Source: Kovacikia minuta CCNUW1
GTDB taxonomy: Bacteria > Cyanobacteriota > Cyanobacteriia > Leptolyngbyales > Leptolyngbyaceae
DNA: 64,000 nt
Assembly: GCF_020091585.1 (NCBI RefSeq)
Contig: NZ_CP083582.1
Coordinates: forward strand, 620,001-684,000
Reading direction: 5' to 3'
Position numbers and translations under genes: made by a program. Below, one piece after another: positions 1 to 9,243 of the stretch; position 1 is the stretch's first letter; each line of letters opens with the position of its first letter. The notes below the pieces were generated by a model, which was not told where the DNA came from, searched no databases, and worked only from the letters and a program-made list of their open reading frames with translations.

Positions 1-1
1 C

Positions 2-2768
2 GACCTATCCTCCGTAGAATCCTTCGACCTGGGGGATTTAGGGCTGGATAGTGCAGAGGCATCCGCTGCGGAAACGCTTGACTTTGGTAACGAGTTGTTT
101 GAACCAGAAGCCGTCGATCTTTCCTTTGGGCTGACGGAACTTTCTGACCTGTCTGAAGCGGAAGTTGAGTTGAATGGAACTGAACAGGCTGCTACGGAAT
201 TGGGCGATTTAGATGATTTACTGGCTGGGGAATCTGCCCCGTCAGTGACCGACGAGTTCGCTGATTTTGACAACTTGTTGGGCGAACAGCCTGCGATCGA
301 TGGCACCCATGAATTTGCCGAACTGGGCGATTTTGCCCTGGAAGAGCCGGGGGCAGCAACCACCGATGGCTTTGAAGATTTAGATGATCTCCTGGGGCAG
401 GAACCTGCATCTGCGACAGAAAACTTCCCAGAGCTGGAAGAGCTGGTTGGCGAAGAACCGCCTGGTGATAACGGTTTTGCAGATTTAGATGATCTGCTGA
501 GTGAGAATACATCTCCCATTCCCTCGATCGACAGCCTCAGTTCTACGAGTCATTTGCTTGGTACCGATGCCCTGGCAGAAACTTCCGCTGCCGGAGATTT
601 TTCCGACCTGGAAGCTTTATTACAGGATGATGGAATTGAGCCAACTCCCGAAGCTCCTCATTTAGGGGATACCTCGTCTGACGACAGCGGGTTTGATGAG
701 TTGGATGATTTGCTGAAGGATGCTGAGGAAAAGATCGGTGGCCATTCCAGCCTCATGGCAACGCGTGGGATTCCCCCTCAAAACCGACGCTTAGCTCGTC
801 CAGGGCGGGTCTTTAGTGAACAGACCATGCGGGTTCCCGTGAAGCATCTCGATAACCTCAGCAATCTGGTTGGGGAACTGGTGGTAAATCGCAATAGCCT
901 GGAGCAGGATCAGGAACGCTTGCGCCAGTCGCTTGATAATTTGCTCTACCAGGTGCAGCAACTCAGTGATGTGGGGCAGCGGATGCAGGATCTGTATGAA
1001 CGATCGCTGCTGGAAAGCTCGCTTCTAGCCAGTCGCCAGAGCTACCGTCAGGGTGGCACCCATGTATCGCGGGAGGGCGGCGGAACCGTAACCCATACCA
1101 CGGGTAGTTCTGCGGTTGAATATGATCCCCTGGAGATGGATCGATTTACCGGCTTTCATAGCCTCTCCCAGGAGATGATTGAGCTAATTGTGCGGGTACG
1201 GGAATCTGCCTCTGACATTGAGTTCATTGTGGATGAGACAGACCAGGTGACGCGCATGTTCCGCCAGGTCACCACTCAACTTCAAGAGGGGCTGACCCGA
1301 TCGCGCATGGTGCCATTTGCTCAAACTGCCGATCGCCTCCCCCGTGCCGTGCGAGATATTGCCATGAAGGTCGGTAAGCAGGCGGAGTTGCAGATCGAAG
1401 GGCGTGAAACCCTGATCGATAAGATGATTCTGGAGCAACTCTATGACCCCATGACCCACCTGGTTAATAATGCCATTACCCACGGGATTGAACCACCCGA
1501 TGTGCGACGGGCAGCCGGAAAATCTCCTGTCGGCAAGATTATTATCCGTGCCTTCCACCAGGGGAACCAAACCATCATCTCGTTCTCCGATGATGGGGCG
1601 GGCATTGATGTTGAAGGGGTGAAGGCAAAGGCAATTGAAAAAGGGCTAATCTCCCCTGCTGAATCTCGCAGTATGACGCGCCTGGATGTCTATGATTTGC
1701 TGTTCCAACCTGGGTTTACCACCAAAGATCAGGCAGATGACTATGCCGGACGGGGCGTGGGAATGGATGTGGTACGCACCAGTCTGAGCGAAATTCGGGG
1801 GGTGATTAACACGGACTCTAATCAGGGCAAGGGAACCACCTTTACGATTCGCCTGCCCCTGACCTTGAGTATTTCGAAGGCACTCTGTTGCATTAGCGAT
1901 CGCGCCCGCATTGCGTTTCCGATGGATGGGGTCGAAGATATGCTCGATGTCCCCAAAGATCGGATTCAAACCAATGCCGAAGGGCAACCTTGTTTGCCCT
2001 GGCGTGACTCTCTGCTGCCCCTCCGCCCCCTGAATGACTTACTCACCTATCACCGCCACCTCAGCCGGGGTAATGTTTATGGTGGCAACCAGGAAGAGGA
2101 TATTGCATCGATCGTGGTTCTTCGTAGTGCGGGAAATTTCCTGGCGCTCCAGGTCGATCAGGTTCTGGGTGAACAGGAAATTGTCATCAAACAACTGGAA
2201 GGACCCATTCCCAAGCCAGTTGGTGTCGCGGGTGCAACCGTTTTGGGGGATGGTCGGACTTATGCCGATCGCGGATGTGCTGGAACTGATCGATCTGGCA
2301 ATGGGTCGAATTCGCAAGGATGTGGGGGGTTCCCTGTGGGAGCAAGGCTCAACCACGATGGTTCAGGAACCTCCAGCAACCAAAACCGAGCCAACTGTCC
2401 TCATTGTGGACGACTCAATTACTGTACGCGAACTTCTCTCGATGACCTTCAACAAGGTTGGGTATCGGGTAGAACAGGCGCGCGATGGTCAGGAAGCCTG
2501 GGAAAAACTCCGTGCTGGGCTGCCCTGCGATATCGTGTTCTGCGATATTGAAATGCCCCGTATGGATGGACTGGAACTGCTCTCCCGGATTCAAAAGGAC
2601 AGCAATCTGAGCCATTTACCGATCGCCATGCTGACCTCCCGTGGTGCCGATCGTCACCGTCAAATGGCTTCCACCCTGGGAGCTAGCGGCTACTTCACAA
2701 AGCCCTATTTAGAAGAAGCCCTGCTGGATGCTGCTCAGCGCATGCTGAAAGGGGAAAAACTGCTTTAG
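2..2768 (+). CDS. CheA-type hybrid histidine kinase with C-terminal receiver (5' end outside window, one frameshift)
   Basis: Chemotaxis-type histidine kinase that would phosphorylate its own receiver and partner regulators, probably for phototaxis or type IV pilus control (inferred from cyanobacterial PixL/PilL relatives). The frame is open from base 2, so the start and any Hpt domain lie upstream. In order: an acidic linker with about seven LDDLL-like repeats (nt 190-720), a dimerisation helix (nt 826-1000), the CheA ATPase with N box NNAITHG (near 1470) and GRGVGMDVV (near 1750), a CheW-like domain (about 1880-2290), then a receiver with VDDS, the phospho-acceptor in CDIEMPRMDG, and TKPY. 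The CheW and receiver parts are in different frames. Removing one G near 2256 joins them as GDGRLMPIADVLEL. A natural break or an assembly error is possible; the receiver is intact, so error is favoured. Confidence 0.85.
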
Positions 2769-2786
2769 TTGATCAGCTATTGTTGT

Positions 2787-2821
2787 TGGTTTTTAGTTGT
2801 TACACTAGCAACTAAAAACCA
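2787..2821 (+). terminator. Perfect 13-bp stem-loop after the CheA-like gene
   Basis: Arms 2787-2799 and 2809-2821 are perfectly complementary around a 9-base loop. The hairpin lies between the kinase stop codon and the next start. It has no T-tract beyond the arm, so a transcript-end or processing role is an inference. Confidence 0.45.
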
Positions 2822-2838
2822 GCACCTAAGTAGCCCCT

Positions 2839-3060
2839 ATGCCCAACGATGTCCGTTGGTTCGCTCCTCTGCCTCAGCCTATCCTTGAAGCACTGGAACT
2901 ACACCAGGTCACCCACGAATTTCATTACGAAGTTCGGTATCGAGAAGAGTTTGAGCACTATTGCGAGTGGTACCAGGCAACCGCAGAAAGAAACCGACAG
3001 GAACTGCAAAAGATGCAAGGCGATTTTAATGTGTTTGGCTGGTTCTGCCGGAAACGGTGA
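2839..3060 (+). CDS. Small conserved-type hypothetical protein (73 aa)
   Basis: A 73-residue protein starting MPNDVRWFAPLP and ending FGWFCRKR. It is rich in Glu, Tyr and Arg, with a probable helix in the middle (EVRYREEFEHYCEWYQATAE), no signal peptide and no membrane segment. It follows the CheA-like gene by about 70 bp behind a hairpin, so it may or may not be co-transcribed. The composition is that of a real soluble protein, and a second overlapping frame here gives low-complexity text. I do not recognise a named family. Confidence 0.6.
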   Translation: MPNDVRWFAPLPQPILEALELHQVTHEFHYEVRYREEFEHYCEWYQATAERNRQELQKMQGDFNVFGWFCRKR

Positions 3061-3139
3061 ACAGCAGGTGGTAGGTAACAGGTCGTAGGTGGTAGGTGGT
3101 AAGTAACGAATTGATCCCAACAAAGGTATATACCTCTAG

Positions 3140-3216
3140 CTCCTAGCCCCTAGCCCCTAACTCCTAGCCCCTAGCTCCTAACTCCTAGCTCCTAGCCCCT
3201 AGCTCCTAGCCCCTAA
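3140..3216. repeat. Eleven-unit 7-bp tandem array (CTCCTAG/CCCCTAG/CTCCTAA)
   Basis: Eleven consecutive 7-bp units of the forms CTCCTAG, CCCCTAG, CTCCTAA and CCCCTAA, in strict phase. The last unit contains the reverse complement of the stop codon of the minus-strand ftrV gene, so the array abuts or supplies that gene's end. Confidence 0.85.
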
Positions 3217-3456
3217 GACGCCAGCTCTATCTCCGTTGCCTGGAAGTGTGCCCTAAACTTTTGCCCGAACTTCACCAAGTACGGCAAGTTAGCACTGACG
3301 GGCTTACCCTCCCATTCCCGAATAATGCCAATCACCTCTCCCTCTTGCCCCTTCATGTCGAAGGGTTGATTCCGGTGTTCGGGATGATGGTAGACAATGA
3401 CGGATTTCGCCTACGCGGACGCGACTTCCAACCGGGAATGTTTCACCAACTTGCAT
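3213..3456 (-). CDS. ftrV: Ferredoxin-thioredoxin reductase, variable (alpha) chain, with one frameshift
   Basis: Non-catalytic SH3-like subunit of ferredoxin-thioredoxin reductase, which passes photosynthetic electrons from ferredoxin to thioredoxin; FtrC carries the [4Fe-4S] cluster and disulfide. Read on the minus strand, MQVGETFPVGSRVRV is followed in another frame by VIVYHHPEHRNQPFD, then KGQEGEVIGIIREWEGKPV and NLPYLVKFGQKFRAHF. This matches the short cyanobacterial FtrV pattern (about 75-80 aa). The two parts join if one T of the run at 3405-3407 (plus strand) is removed, giving VRVGESVIVYHH. In the second frame a stop lies just upstream, so no intact alternative start exists. The stop codon sits in the adjacent 7-bp repeat array. 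Confidence 0.8.
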
Positions 3457-3742
3457 AACACATGCTTCCTGTATACCAACCATCTCCGCTGTCAATTCAA
3501 TTTCAACGGTTTTGCCAAGACAATTCCTTATCTTTGCACAAGACCGTCCCTTTCCTCTCATCAATTGGAAGTTTGTCCATTTTCTGAGAATTGAAGTTAC
3601 AGCGATCGTCACCAGAGTCAGGCATTGTGTGGCATTGTAATGGCTTCCATCCGGGCAATGGGTTCCCTACCTCCCGCCACCTGTTTACAGAACATGGCAT
3701 TATTGCTTGAAAGCCCTCTGGCGATCGCGCTTTATTCTGTCC

Positions 3743-4684
3743 ATGAAGCAAATTGGAGTCTGGCTCAAGTCCTTCTGCCGCTGGTTAATTCTGGGGGGAA
3801 CGCTTTTTTTCCTGGGTAAAGTGCTGAAGGATAACTGGGAACAGGTTGCCTCTGTGCGAGTGAGTGGAGCGGGTTGGGTCTATCTGGCGATTGCCCTCGG
3901 CATGACCCTGTTGGGATATACCTGCGCTGGTTGGGTTTGGGGTCGAATTCTACAAGATTTTCAGCAACCGATTGGCACCATTTGGGCAATTCAAACCTAT
4001 CTAAAAACCAATATTGCCAAATACCTCCCCGGTAATGTCTGGCAATTTTATGGGCGGGTGGTGGCAGCAACGAAAGGTGGAGCAACCCTTTCAGCAGCGA
4101 CAGTTAGCGTCTTGCTGGAACCGCTGCTGATGGCTGCTGCTGCCCTCTTGATTGCCCTATTTTGTAGCCAGCAGGTTGCCGCCAAGTATGGCTTAACGGG
4201 GGTAGGGCTTCAGTGGTTCAGTCTCGTTGTGGTGTTGCTGTCGGTTCATCCCAGGGTATTAAACCAACTAATTTTGCGTCTGCGAAAAGTTAAACAGAAA
4301 GCAGCCAATGCTGAACCTGACCCCCCTGTTTTCCAAATGGAACACTACCCCCTGGTGCCCCTGGTGGGAGAGTTAGCTTTCCTGGTGCTGCGGGGAATTG
4401 GATTTGTCCTAACGTTTCTGGCAGTCAGCCCGATCGCCCCAAATCAAATCCCCCTCCTGTTCAGTGTCTTTGGGTTGGCATGGTTGTTAGGATTCATCAT
4501 CCCCGGTGCCCCTGGTGGTATCGGAGTATTCGAAGCAACTGCGATCGCCCTCATGAGCCACACCTTTTCTGCCGGAATTCTTTTCAGTGGTGTTGCCCTG
4601 TATCGCCTCATCAGTGTTCTGTCTGAAGCCGTGGGAGCAGGGTTGGCAGTTGTTGTTGAGGGTTGGGGAATGGGGGAGGGATGA
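3743..4684 (+). CDS. Flippase-like / lysylphosphatidylglycerol synthase TM-domain family membrane protein
   Basis: Polytopic membrane protein of about 313 aa with seven or eight hydrophobic segments and the features of the UPF0104/LPG-synthase transmembrane family: KTNIAKYLPGNVWQF near residue 90 and a late glycine-rich GFIIPGAPGGIGVFEA. Relatives sit with cell-envelope glycosylation genes and are thought to move lipid-linked sugars; the substrate here is unknown. A TTG start at 3707 is possible, but the ATG at 3743 (MKQIGVWLKSF) gives a more usual N-terminus. The gene points towards a minus-strand GT39-type glycosyltransferase, in keeping with an envelope role. Its C-terminus (EGWGMGEG) runs into G-rich short repeats, so the natural end may have been altered. 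Confidence 0.8.
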   Translation: MKQIGVWLKSFCRWLILGGTLFFLGKVLKDNWEQVASVRVSGAGWVYLAIALGMTLLGYTCAGWVWGRILQDFQQPIGTIWAIQTYLKTNIAKYLPGNVWQFYGRVVAATKGGATLSAATVSVLLEPLLMAAAALLIALFCSQQVAAKYGLTGVGLQWFSLVVVLLSVHPRVLNQLILRLRKVKQKAANAEPDPPVFQMEHYPLVPLVGELAFLVLRGIGFVLTFLAVSPIAPNQIPLLFSVFGLAWLLGFIIPGAPGGIGVFEATAIALMSHTFSAGILFSGVALYRLISVLSEAVGAGLAVVVEGWGMGEG

Positions 4685-4699
4685 GGGATGAGGTCAGTC

Positions 4700-4796
4700 T
4701 TAATCCTTAATCCTTAATCCTTAATCCTTTATCCTTTATCCTTTCCCTGACACCTGACACCTGACACCTGACACCTATTTCCTTCTGCCCTCTGCC
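4700..4796. repeat. 7-bp tandem arrays (TTAATCC, TTTATCC, TGACACC, CTCTGCC)
   Basis: Four TTAATCC, two TTTATCC, four TGACACC and two TTCTGCC/CTCTGCC-type units fill the spacer between two convergent genes. Several unit types recur elsewhere in the window, in both orientations. Confidence 0.85.
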
Positions 4797-4802
4797 CTCC
4801 GT

Positions 4803-6545
4803 TTATCCCTTACTCTTTTCCCCACTACTTTCTGCGTGAATCGTGGGTATTGCTGATTTTCCAGCACGAGTCACCAGGAGCCAACTTTTGGCGGTACCGA
4901 GTTGTTGGACTGCTTCTAATTTCAATTGCTTGAGGGTGGCTGGGTCGGTTAGCAAATAGGGATGAGGGGTTTGTTGCCAGTAGTTCTGAATCTTCTTAGC
5001 GGTGCTGGCTGGGCTATCGGAAGCGGGGGGGAGTTGGGCCGCGGGGATAACCCGGCGATCACTATAAAAATCGAGGGAGGGGCGAAAGGTGGGGTAGGTT
5101 GTGATGACAACTTGCCTGGGGGGAGCATTTTGTTTTCTCAGGCTTTGTTGAATCATTTCAGCGACCGGTTTAACCGGATAGGCTTCATTTAACTCCCAAA
5201 CCCAGTAGCGAGACATCATGAGCAGCATCAGAGTCAGGTATACGCCCCAAAGTAACACCACAATAAATTGGGAATCTCGACAGGCAACCAGAATTGTGGC
5301 AGCGGTTAGGGTGAGGGCAGCGACGCTTAAAATGAGTTGCAGGTCGAGTTGGGGAGCGGTTCCTAAGCCACCAAAGTAGAAGGTGGCAACCCAACTTGCG
5401 ATCGCCACCAACCCCATTAAAACAACCCATCCCCTGGGATATTTTCCCTGTCTGGATTGGGGAATGCCCAGAAAATCAGCAGAATTCCACACCTGAGACA
5501 ATTGCATGCCGATGACGAGTGCCAGGGCAGGATAGACTGGCAGAACATACCAGGGGAGTTTGGTACTCATCAGTGAAATGGCTCCCAGGTAGCCAATTGT
5601 CCAGACCAGGACGAGTTTTGCCCAACCCATACTGCGGTTTTCCCACACCAATCGGCAGCCCCAGGGTAAAAATATCAGCCACGGTAGGCCGTACTTGAGA
5701 ATTTCCAGCAGGTAGTACCAGGGGGGACCCCCATTCGACTCAACCGAAGACCAGATACGGCTAAGAGACTGGCTTTGCAGGGTAACGTTAATAAAAATAT
5801 TTCGATAGCGCCACCACTGTGCCCCATACCAGGCGAAGACAGGCAAACTGCCTAACAAAAATCCTGCCCAGACATAGCCAGATCTGAGTAAACGAGGCGT
5901 ATCTAAATAGATGAAGGTAAGGGCGATCGCCCCTAGCAGCAACGCCACAATCCCTTTTGTCAGACAAAGCAGCCCAAAGGCGGCTCCCACTCCCAACCCC
6001 CAACGGAGATTTCGCCGTGTCCGAAGCAGACAAAACAGCAACAGCAAAAATAGGCAGAGAATCCCCCCATCTAGCATGGCCAGGCGTCCATGACGGGCAA
6101 CGGGCAGGAGTGTCATGTAAACCAGCGCTGCTAACACTGCTGGAGTTTGGCGAAGAAATAATTCGCGCCCAATTCCATAAAGCAGGGGAACAGAAATCGC
6201 TGTCAGTAAGGCTCCGGGTAGGCGAGAAGTCCATTCATTGACACCCCCAAATTGGTAGGCAAGGGCAACCAACCAGTGCATCAACGGGGGTTTATTTAAG
6301 TAAGGTTCCCCTGCGATCGTGGGATAGAGCCAGGTCAGGGAGCCATCCGGTGCCCGCCAAATGTCACGAGCCACCTGTGCCACTATTCCCTCATCCCAAT
6401 CCCGCAGAGGCAAGCCACCTAAATTGATGATACAGAGTAAACCCGCAGCCAAAAATAACCCAAAGCCCCAAAGCGGATCGATCCAGCGCTTTGGAAAAAC
6501 CATTGGATTACTAAAATTTGCCCAGGCAGAAAGCTTTCGATCCAT
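4803..6545 (-). CDS. GT39 / ArnT-like membrane glycosyltransferase (PMT_2 domain)
   Basis: Integral membrane glycosyltransferase of the dolichyl-phosphate-mannose / lipid A aminoarabinose transferase superfamily, expected to move a sugar from a polyprenyl phosphate to an acceptor on the outer face of the plasma membrane. The 580-residue protein has an N-terminal TM, then the acidic signature RDWDEGIVAQVARD (about residue 49) used by GT-C enzymes, then EPYLNKPPLMHWLVA, at least ten further TM helices, and a C-terminal soluble part of about 130 residues. The ATG at 6545 gives a sensible charged N-terminus. It is convergent with the flippase-like gene. The exact sugar and acceptor cannot be read from sequence. 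Confidence 0.85.
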   Translation of the reverse strand: MDRKLSAWANFSNPMVFPKRWIDPLWGFGLFLAAGLLCIINLGGLPLRDWDEGIVAQVARDIWRAPDGSLTWLYPTIAGEPYLNKPPLMHWLVALAYQFGGVNEWTSRLPGALLTAISVPLLYGIGRELFLRQTPAVLAALVYMTLLPVARHGRLAMLDGGILCLFLLLLFCLLRTRRNLRWGLGVGAAFGLLCLTKGIVALLLGAIALTFIYLDTPRLLRSGYVWAGFLLGSLPVFAWYGAQWWRYRNIFINVTLQSQSLSRIWSSVESNGGPPWYYLLEILKYGLPWLIFLPWGCRLVWENRSMGWAKLVLVWTIGYLGAISLMSTKLPWYVLPVYPALALVIGMQLSQVWNSADFLGIPQSRQGKYPRGWVVLMGLVAIASWVATFYFGGLGTAPQLDLQLILSVAALTLTAATILVACRDSQFIVVLLWGVYLTLMLLMMSRYWVWELNEAYPVKPVAEMIQQSLRKQNAPPRQVVITTYPTFRPSLDFYSDRRVIPAAQLPPASDSPASTAKKIQNYWQQTPHPYLLTDPATLKQLKLEAVQQLGTAKSWLLVTRAGKSAIPTIHAESSGEKSKG

Positions 6546-6677
6546 TGAGCTTGGATTGGGTGAGATTAGGATGTTCGATTTGAGCGTTCAGTTTGGGGTT
6601 GGGATTTTAGATTTAGTTTCCCAGGTATCCGTTCTCAACGGATGAGATTCATTCAAAATTCAAAATTTCCTCTCCTT

Positions 6678-7160
6678 TCACTCTTCCTCATCCTGGGAAG
6701 AGGGAATAAACCGCTCCAGCCATTTTGCTCCACTGAGAATCAATAGGGTCAGTACCGTTCCCACCAGGCTAACCTGCCATAAACCGCAGGCAGTCAACAT
6801 TCCCAGGGCAGCAGTTACCCAGATGGAGGCTGCGGAGGTCAGTCCCTTCACTTTGGGATTATTGGATGATTTGCTGGATCTCTGGATGATTTCGCCCGCG
6901 CCCAAAAAACCAATTCCTGTGGCAACTCCTTGAATCGCTCGACTAATCGCATTGCCATCTGAGGGGTTGCCCAATAGCGGAATGAGGACAAACAGGGCTG
7001 AACCCAGGCTAACGAGCATGTGAGTCCTCAGTCCAGCTGCTTTGCCTTTGATCTGCCGATTCCAGCCAATCACACCACCGACTACTGCTGCCAGAATGAG
7101 CCGAAGGGTGATGTTCAGCCAATCGCTGGGATTGAGCCAGAGTGTGTTAACCACTGCCAA
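6678..7160 (-). CDS. MgtC/SapB family membrane protein
   Basis: A 160-residue inner-membrane protein with four or five TM segments and the MgtC core: GGVIGWNRQIKGKAAGLRTH near residue 28, then GVATGIGFLGAGEII and LTSAASIWVTAALGM. MgtC proteins are linked to Mg2+ limitation, membrane potential and ATP synthase control in other bacteria; many cyanobacterial members are uncharacterised. It is at the short end of the family and lacks the C-terminal ACT-like domain of enterobacterial MgtC. It lies between two other minus-strand genes, with a 132-bp spacer before the glycosyltransferase. Confidence 0.85.
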   Translation of the reverse strand: MAVVNTLWLNPSDWLNITLRLILAAVVGGVIGWNRQIKGKAAGLRTHMLVSLGSALFVLIPLLGNPSDGNAISRAIQGVATGIGFLGAGEIIQRSSKSSNNPKVKGLTSAASIWVTAALGMLTACGLWQVSLVGTVLTLLILSGAKWLERFIPSSQDEEE

Positions 7161-7301
7161 TGAATGGGTCTCCTAGGGCGGTAGTTACAGGAGGGTCGTG
7201 TTTCAGATTTGTGGGTCATATCCGTAGAGACGTTCCGCCGGAAAGTCTCTACAGTATACGAACTTTCAACTTAAGATACCCTGTCCCCTATTTCCCTCAC
7301 C

Positions 7302-8984
7302 TTAATAGGAAAGTGGAATGGGGTGAGGTGGCGTTTGGGGTTTTATTTCTTTGGGTTGTTCGGTTCCGGGAGGTGTAAAGTCAACAATTCCAGACAGATT
7401 GGGGGATGAAGCGGCTGAAATTGGAGAGAATTTGGCATTGGGGTCGGGGGAGATCGTGAGTGAGTTGGAGGCTAATGCCACATTTCCAGATTTCTTTTTG
7501 TTTGCGTGTTGGGATTTGGGGGTGCTCTGCTTGAGGGATTTTGCCCGATCCAGGGATTTGGATTTACTGTTTCCGATCGCCGTATCAATCTGGTTGAGGG
7601 CGATCGATTGTCCTGGTTTCCCCGGCAGATCGACAACAATTAAATAGCCTGTAAAGTTACTACCGCCGATGATTCTTAAAGCTTTGAGCAGCTTGGGCAT
7701 ATCTGCTTGAAGCAATTGCCCCTTCTCGTTATATAACTCCAGGGCAGAAAGACAGCCGATCGTAGGGTTCCAATTATAAGCTTCTGGCTCTTTACTTTTG
7801 CTAGAGAAGAAATCGGGAGATTCGCCTGTCCCATGAATTCGGAACTCGCTACGACCGACTTTTCCAGCCCAGTAACTTTCTTGAATTGGCCAGTAGTTTC
7901 TCCAGGAAGGCGGGAGCAGGTTTTGATAAGCAGTCAGGTTGCCTACGAAGCTGCCGGGCTTACCCGGCAAAAATTGTTTTGCCCCTGACTCAAATGGAAC
8001 AAACAGTTTTACCAGGGAAAACTGGCCATAGGCGCGGAAATACTCGTCGTCCGGTTGGGGTTCGATCCCTTCAACGCGGTAGACACCCTGGGGGGTTTGT
8101 CCTCGAACAAAGTTCCAGCCCAGCCCGTGGTGGATTGTGCGGAGTAACAATGGCATTGACCAGAGTTGCCCATCCTGGCGACGGACAAATTCCCCATCCC
8201 GATCTTTTAAGACCGTCTGGCAGAGAACATCGCGATCGGGCTGGCAAAGGGCATAGAGGTGGAGTTGCCTGGGAGCAATCTTCCAGTTCAGCAAATCCTC
8301 TAACGGTGGGGTTGGGCTGGGAGCAATCGCATCCGCCACATCGCGAATCGTGGTGTAGAGATAGACATTGTTTGACCAATTAGGAAAGCGAGCTTTGACG
8401 CGCTCCGCTAAAACTTGCATCTGATCAAGGGGCATGCCGCTTTTTTCGAGTCCTGAGAGGGCGAGTGCTACCCATTCGGGATCGCGGCTCTGGTCAACTG
8501 CTTGCAGAAAGCGATCGCGCACGCTGGTATAGAGATCAGGATACTTCAGATACAGTTGGGTGCCGACCTTAGCTGCCGTATCTACGGTTCGCATTTGGGA
8601 ATCCGACAGCCCAGAAGCAGTCATCATGCTGAGAATTTGGTCGAGAGCCTCAGCCACAAAAGGTTGCTGAGGCTCTACTACTGCCGTTGTCCAGAGGATG
8701 TTGCGCCAGTGCTTTTCATTCTTGTTTGTGATTGGAAACCGTCCTAAATCGTAATGTTCAGGACGAACCTGGCGGAGTTGTTCCTGCCGTTGTGCCACCC
8801 TGGCAGTTGCAGTCGCTTGCAGCTTTTTAAGCTCTCCGCCCGCCATTACCTCTGGTAATCCTGCCTTTGTCATGGGGGCAAGCTTTAAAAAAGTTAATCC
8901 GCCCAGGAGCAAAGCACTTGCGAAGGCAGCCTTGCCGTATATCTGGATCAGCCTAACCCGTTGATAGTTCAAAACACGTTTCAT
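7302..8984 (-). CDS. Exported or membrane-anchored protein with a possible divergent L,D-transpeptidase-like region
   Basis: A 560-residue protein of uncertain function. Residues 16-38 form one hydrophobic segment (signal anchor). A helical region follows (about 50-240), then a mixed domain. Around residues 385-430 it has FRIHGTGES followed about 20 residues later by TIGCLSALELYN. This resembles the His-Gly ... (S/T)xGC(hydrophobic)(S/N) pattern of YkuD L,D-transpeptidases, where the Cys is the nucleophile. The spacing is close but the canonical HG before the Cys is replaced by IG, so this is only a suggestion. The C-terminal 120 residues are Ser/Lys/Pro-rich and look disordered. It is divergent from the oxidoreductase gene. 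Confidence 0.6.
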   Translation of the reverse strand: MKRVLNYQRVRLIQIYGKAAFASALLLGGLTFLKLAPMTKAGLPEVMAGGELKKLQATATARVAQRQEQLRQVRPEHYDLGRFPITNKNEKHWRNILWTTAVVEPQQPFVAEALDQILSMMTASGLSDSQMRTVDTAAKVGTQLYLKYPDLYTSVRDRFLQAVDQSRDPEWVALALSGLEKSGMPLDQMQVLAERVKARFPNWSNNVYLYTTIRDVADAIAPSPTPPLEDLLNWKIAPRQLHLYALCQPDRDVLCQTVLKDRDGEFVRRQDGQLWSMPLLLRTIHHGLGWNFVRGQTPQGVYRVEGIEPQPDDEYFRAYGQFSLVKLFVPFESGAKQFLPGKPGSFVGNLTAYQNLLPPSWRNYWPIQESYWAGKVGRSEFRIHGTGESPDFFSSKSKEPEAYNWNPTIGCLSALELYNEKGQLLQADMPKLLKALRIIGGSNFTGYLIVVDLPGKPGQSIALNQIDTAIGNSKSKSLDRAKSLKQSTPKSQHANKKKSGNVALASNSLTISPDPNAKFSPISAASSPNLSGIVDFTPPGTEQPKEIKPQTPPHPIPLSY

Positions 8985-9243
8985 GGCAGATAGCTGAATG
9001 TCTCAGAGAAGCGGATGAGTGAATACAAAAAGCATTCCCAACGTTCTAGCATTCATTGCCTGCGAAACCCAGGATGTTCAAAAACTGAAAACAATTGCAG
9101 GTGAAGAAAATAATGGAAGCTGGGAACCAGACAGTATCTTTGAAATTCTTCATAAACAGAGACACTATGCTACCATTCGGATGGCTAAAGTGGCGTGTCG
9201 CTATTGTTCAGCCAAATTCTCTGTGGTGGAGGAAAGGACGGGA

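Noticed and set aside
3140-3216. A CRISPR array
   Set aside because: Units are 7 bp, contiguous, without spacers, and no cas genes are present. The same holds for all heptamer arrays here.
3304-3612. A 102-residue minus-strand protein over ftrV
   Set aside because: Only its middle (MQVGETFPVGSRVRV) is ftrV; the rest is upstream spacer and the out-of-frame reading after the extra base.
9019-9243. A longer N-terminus for the Gfo/Idh/MocA oxidoreductase from a GTG at 9019
   Set aside because: The added 75 residues do not look like a domain, family similarity starts at PIRVGVIG, and it would leave no room for the divergent promoters.
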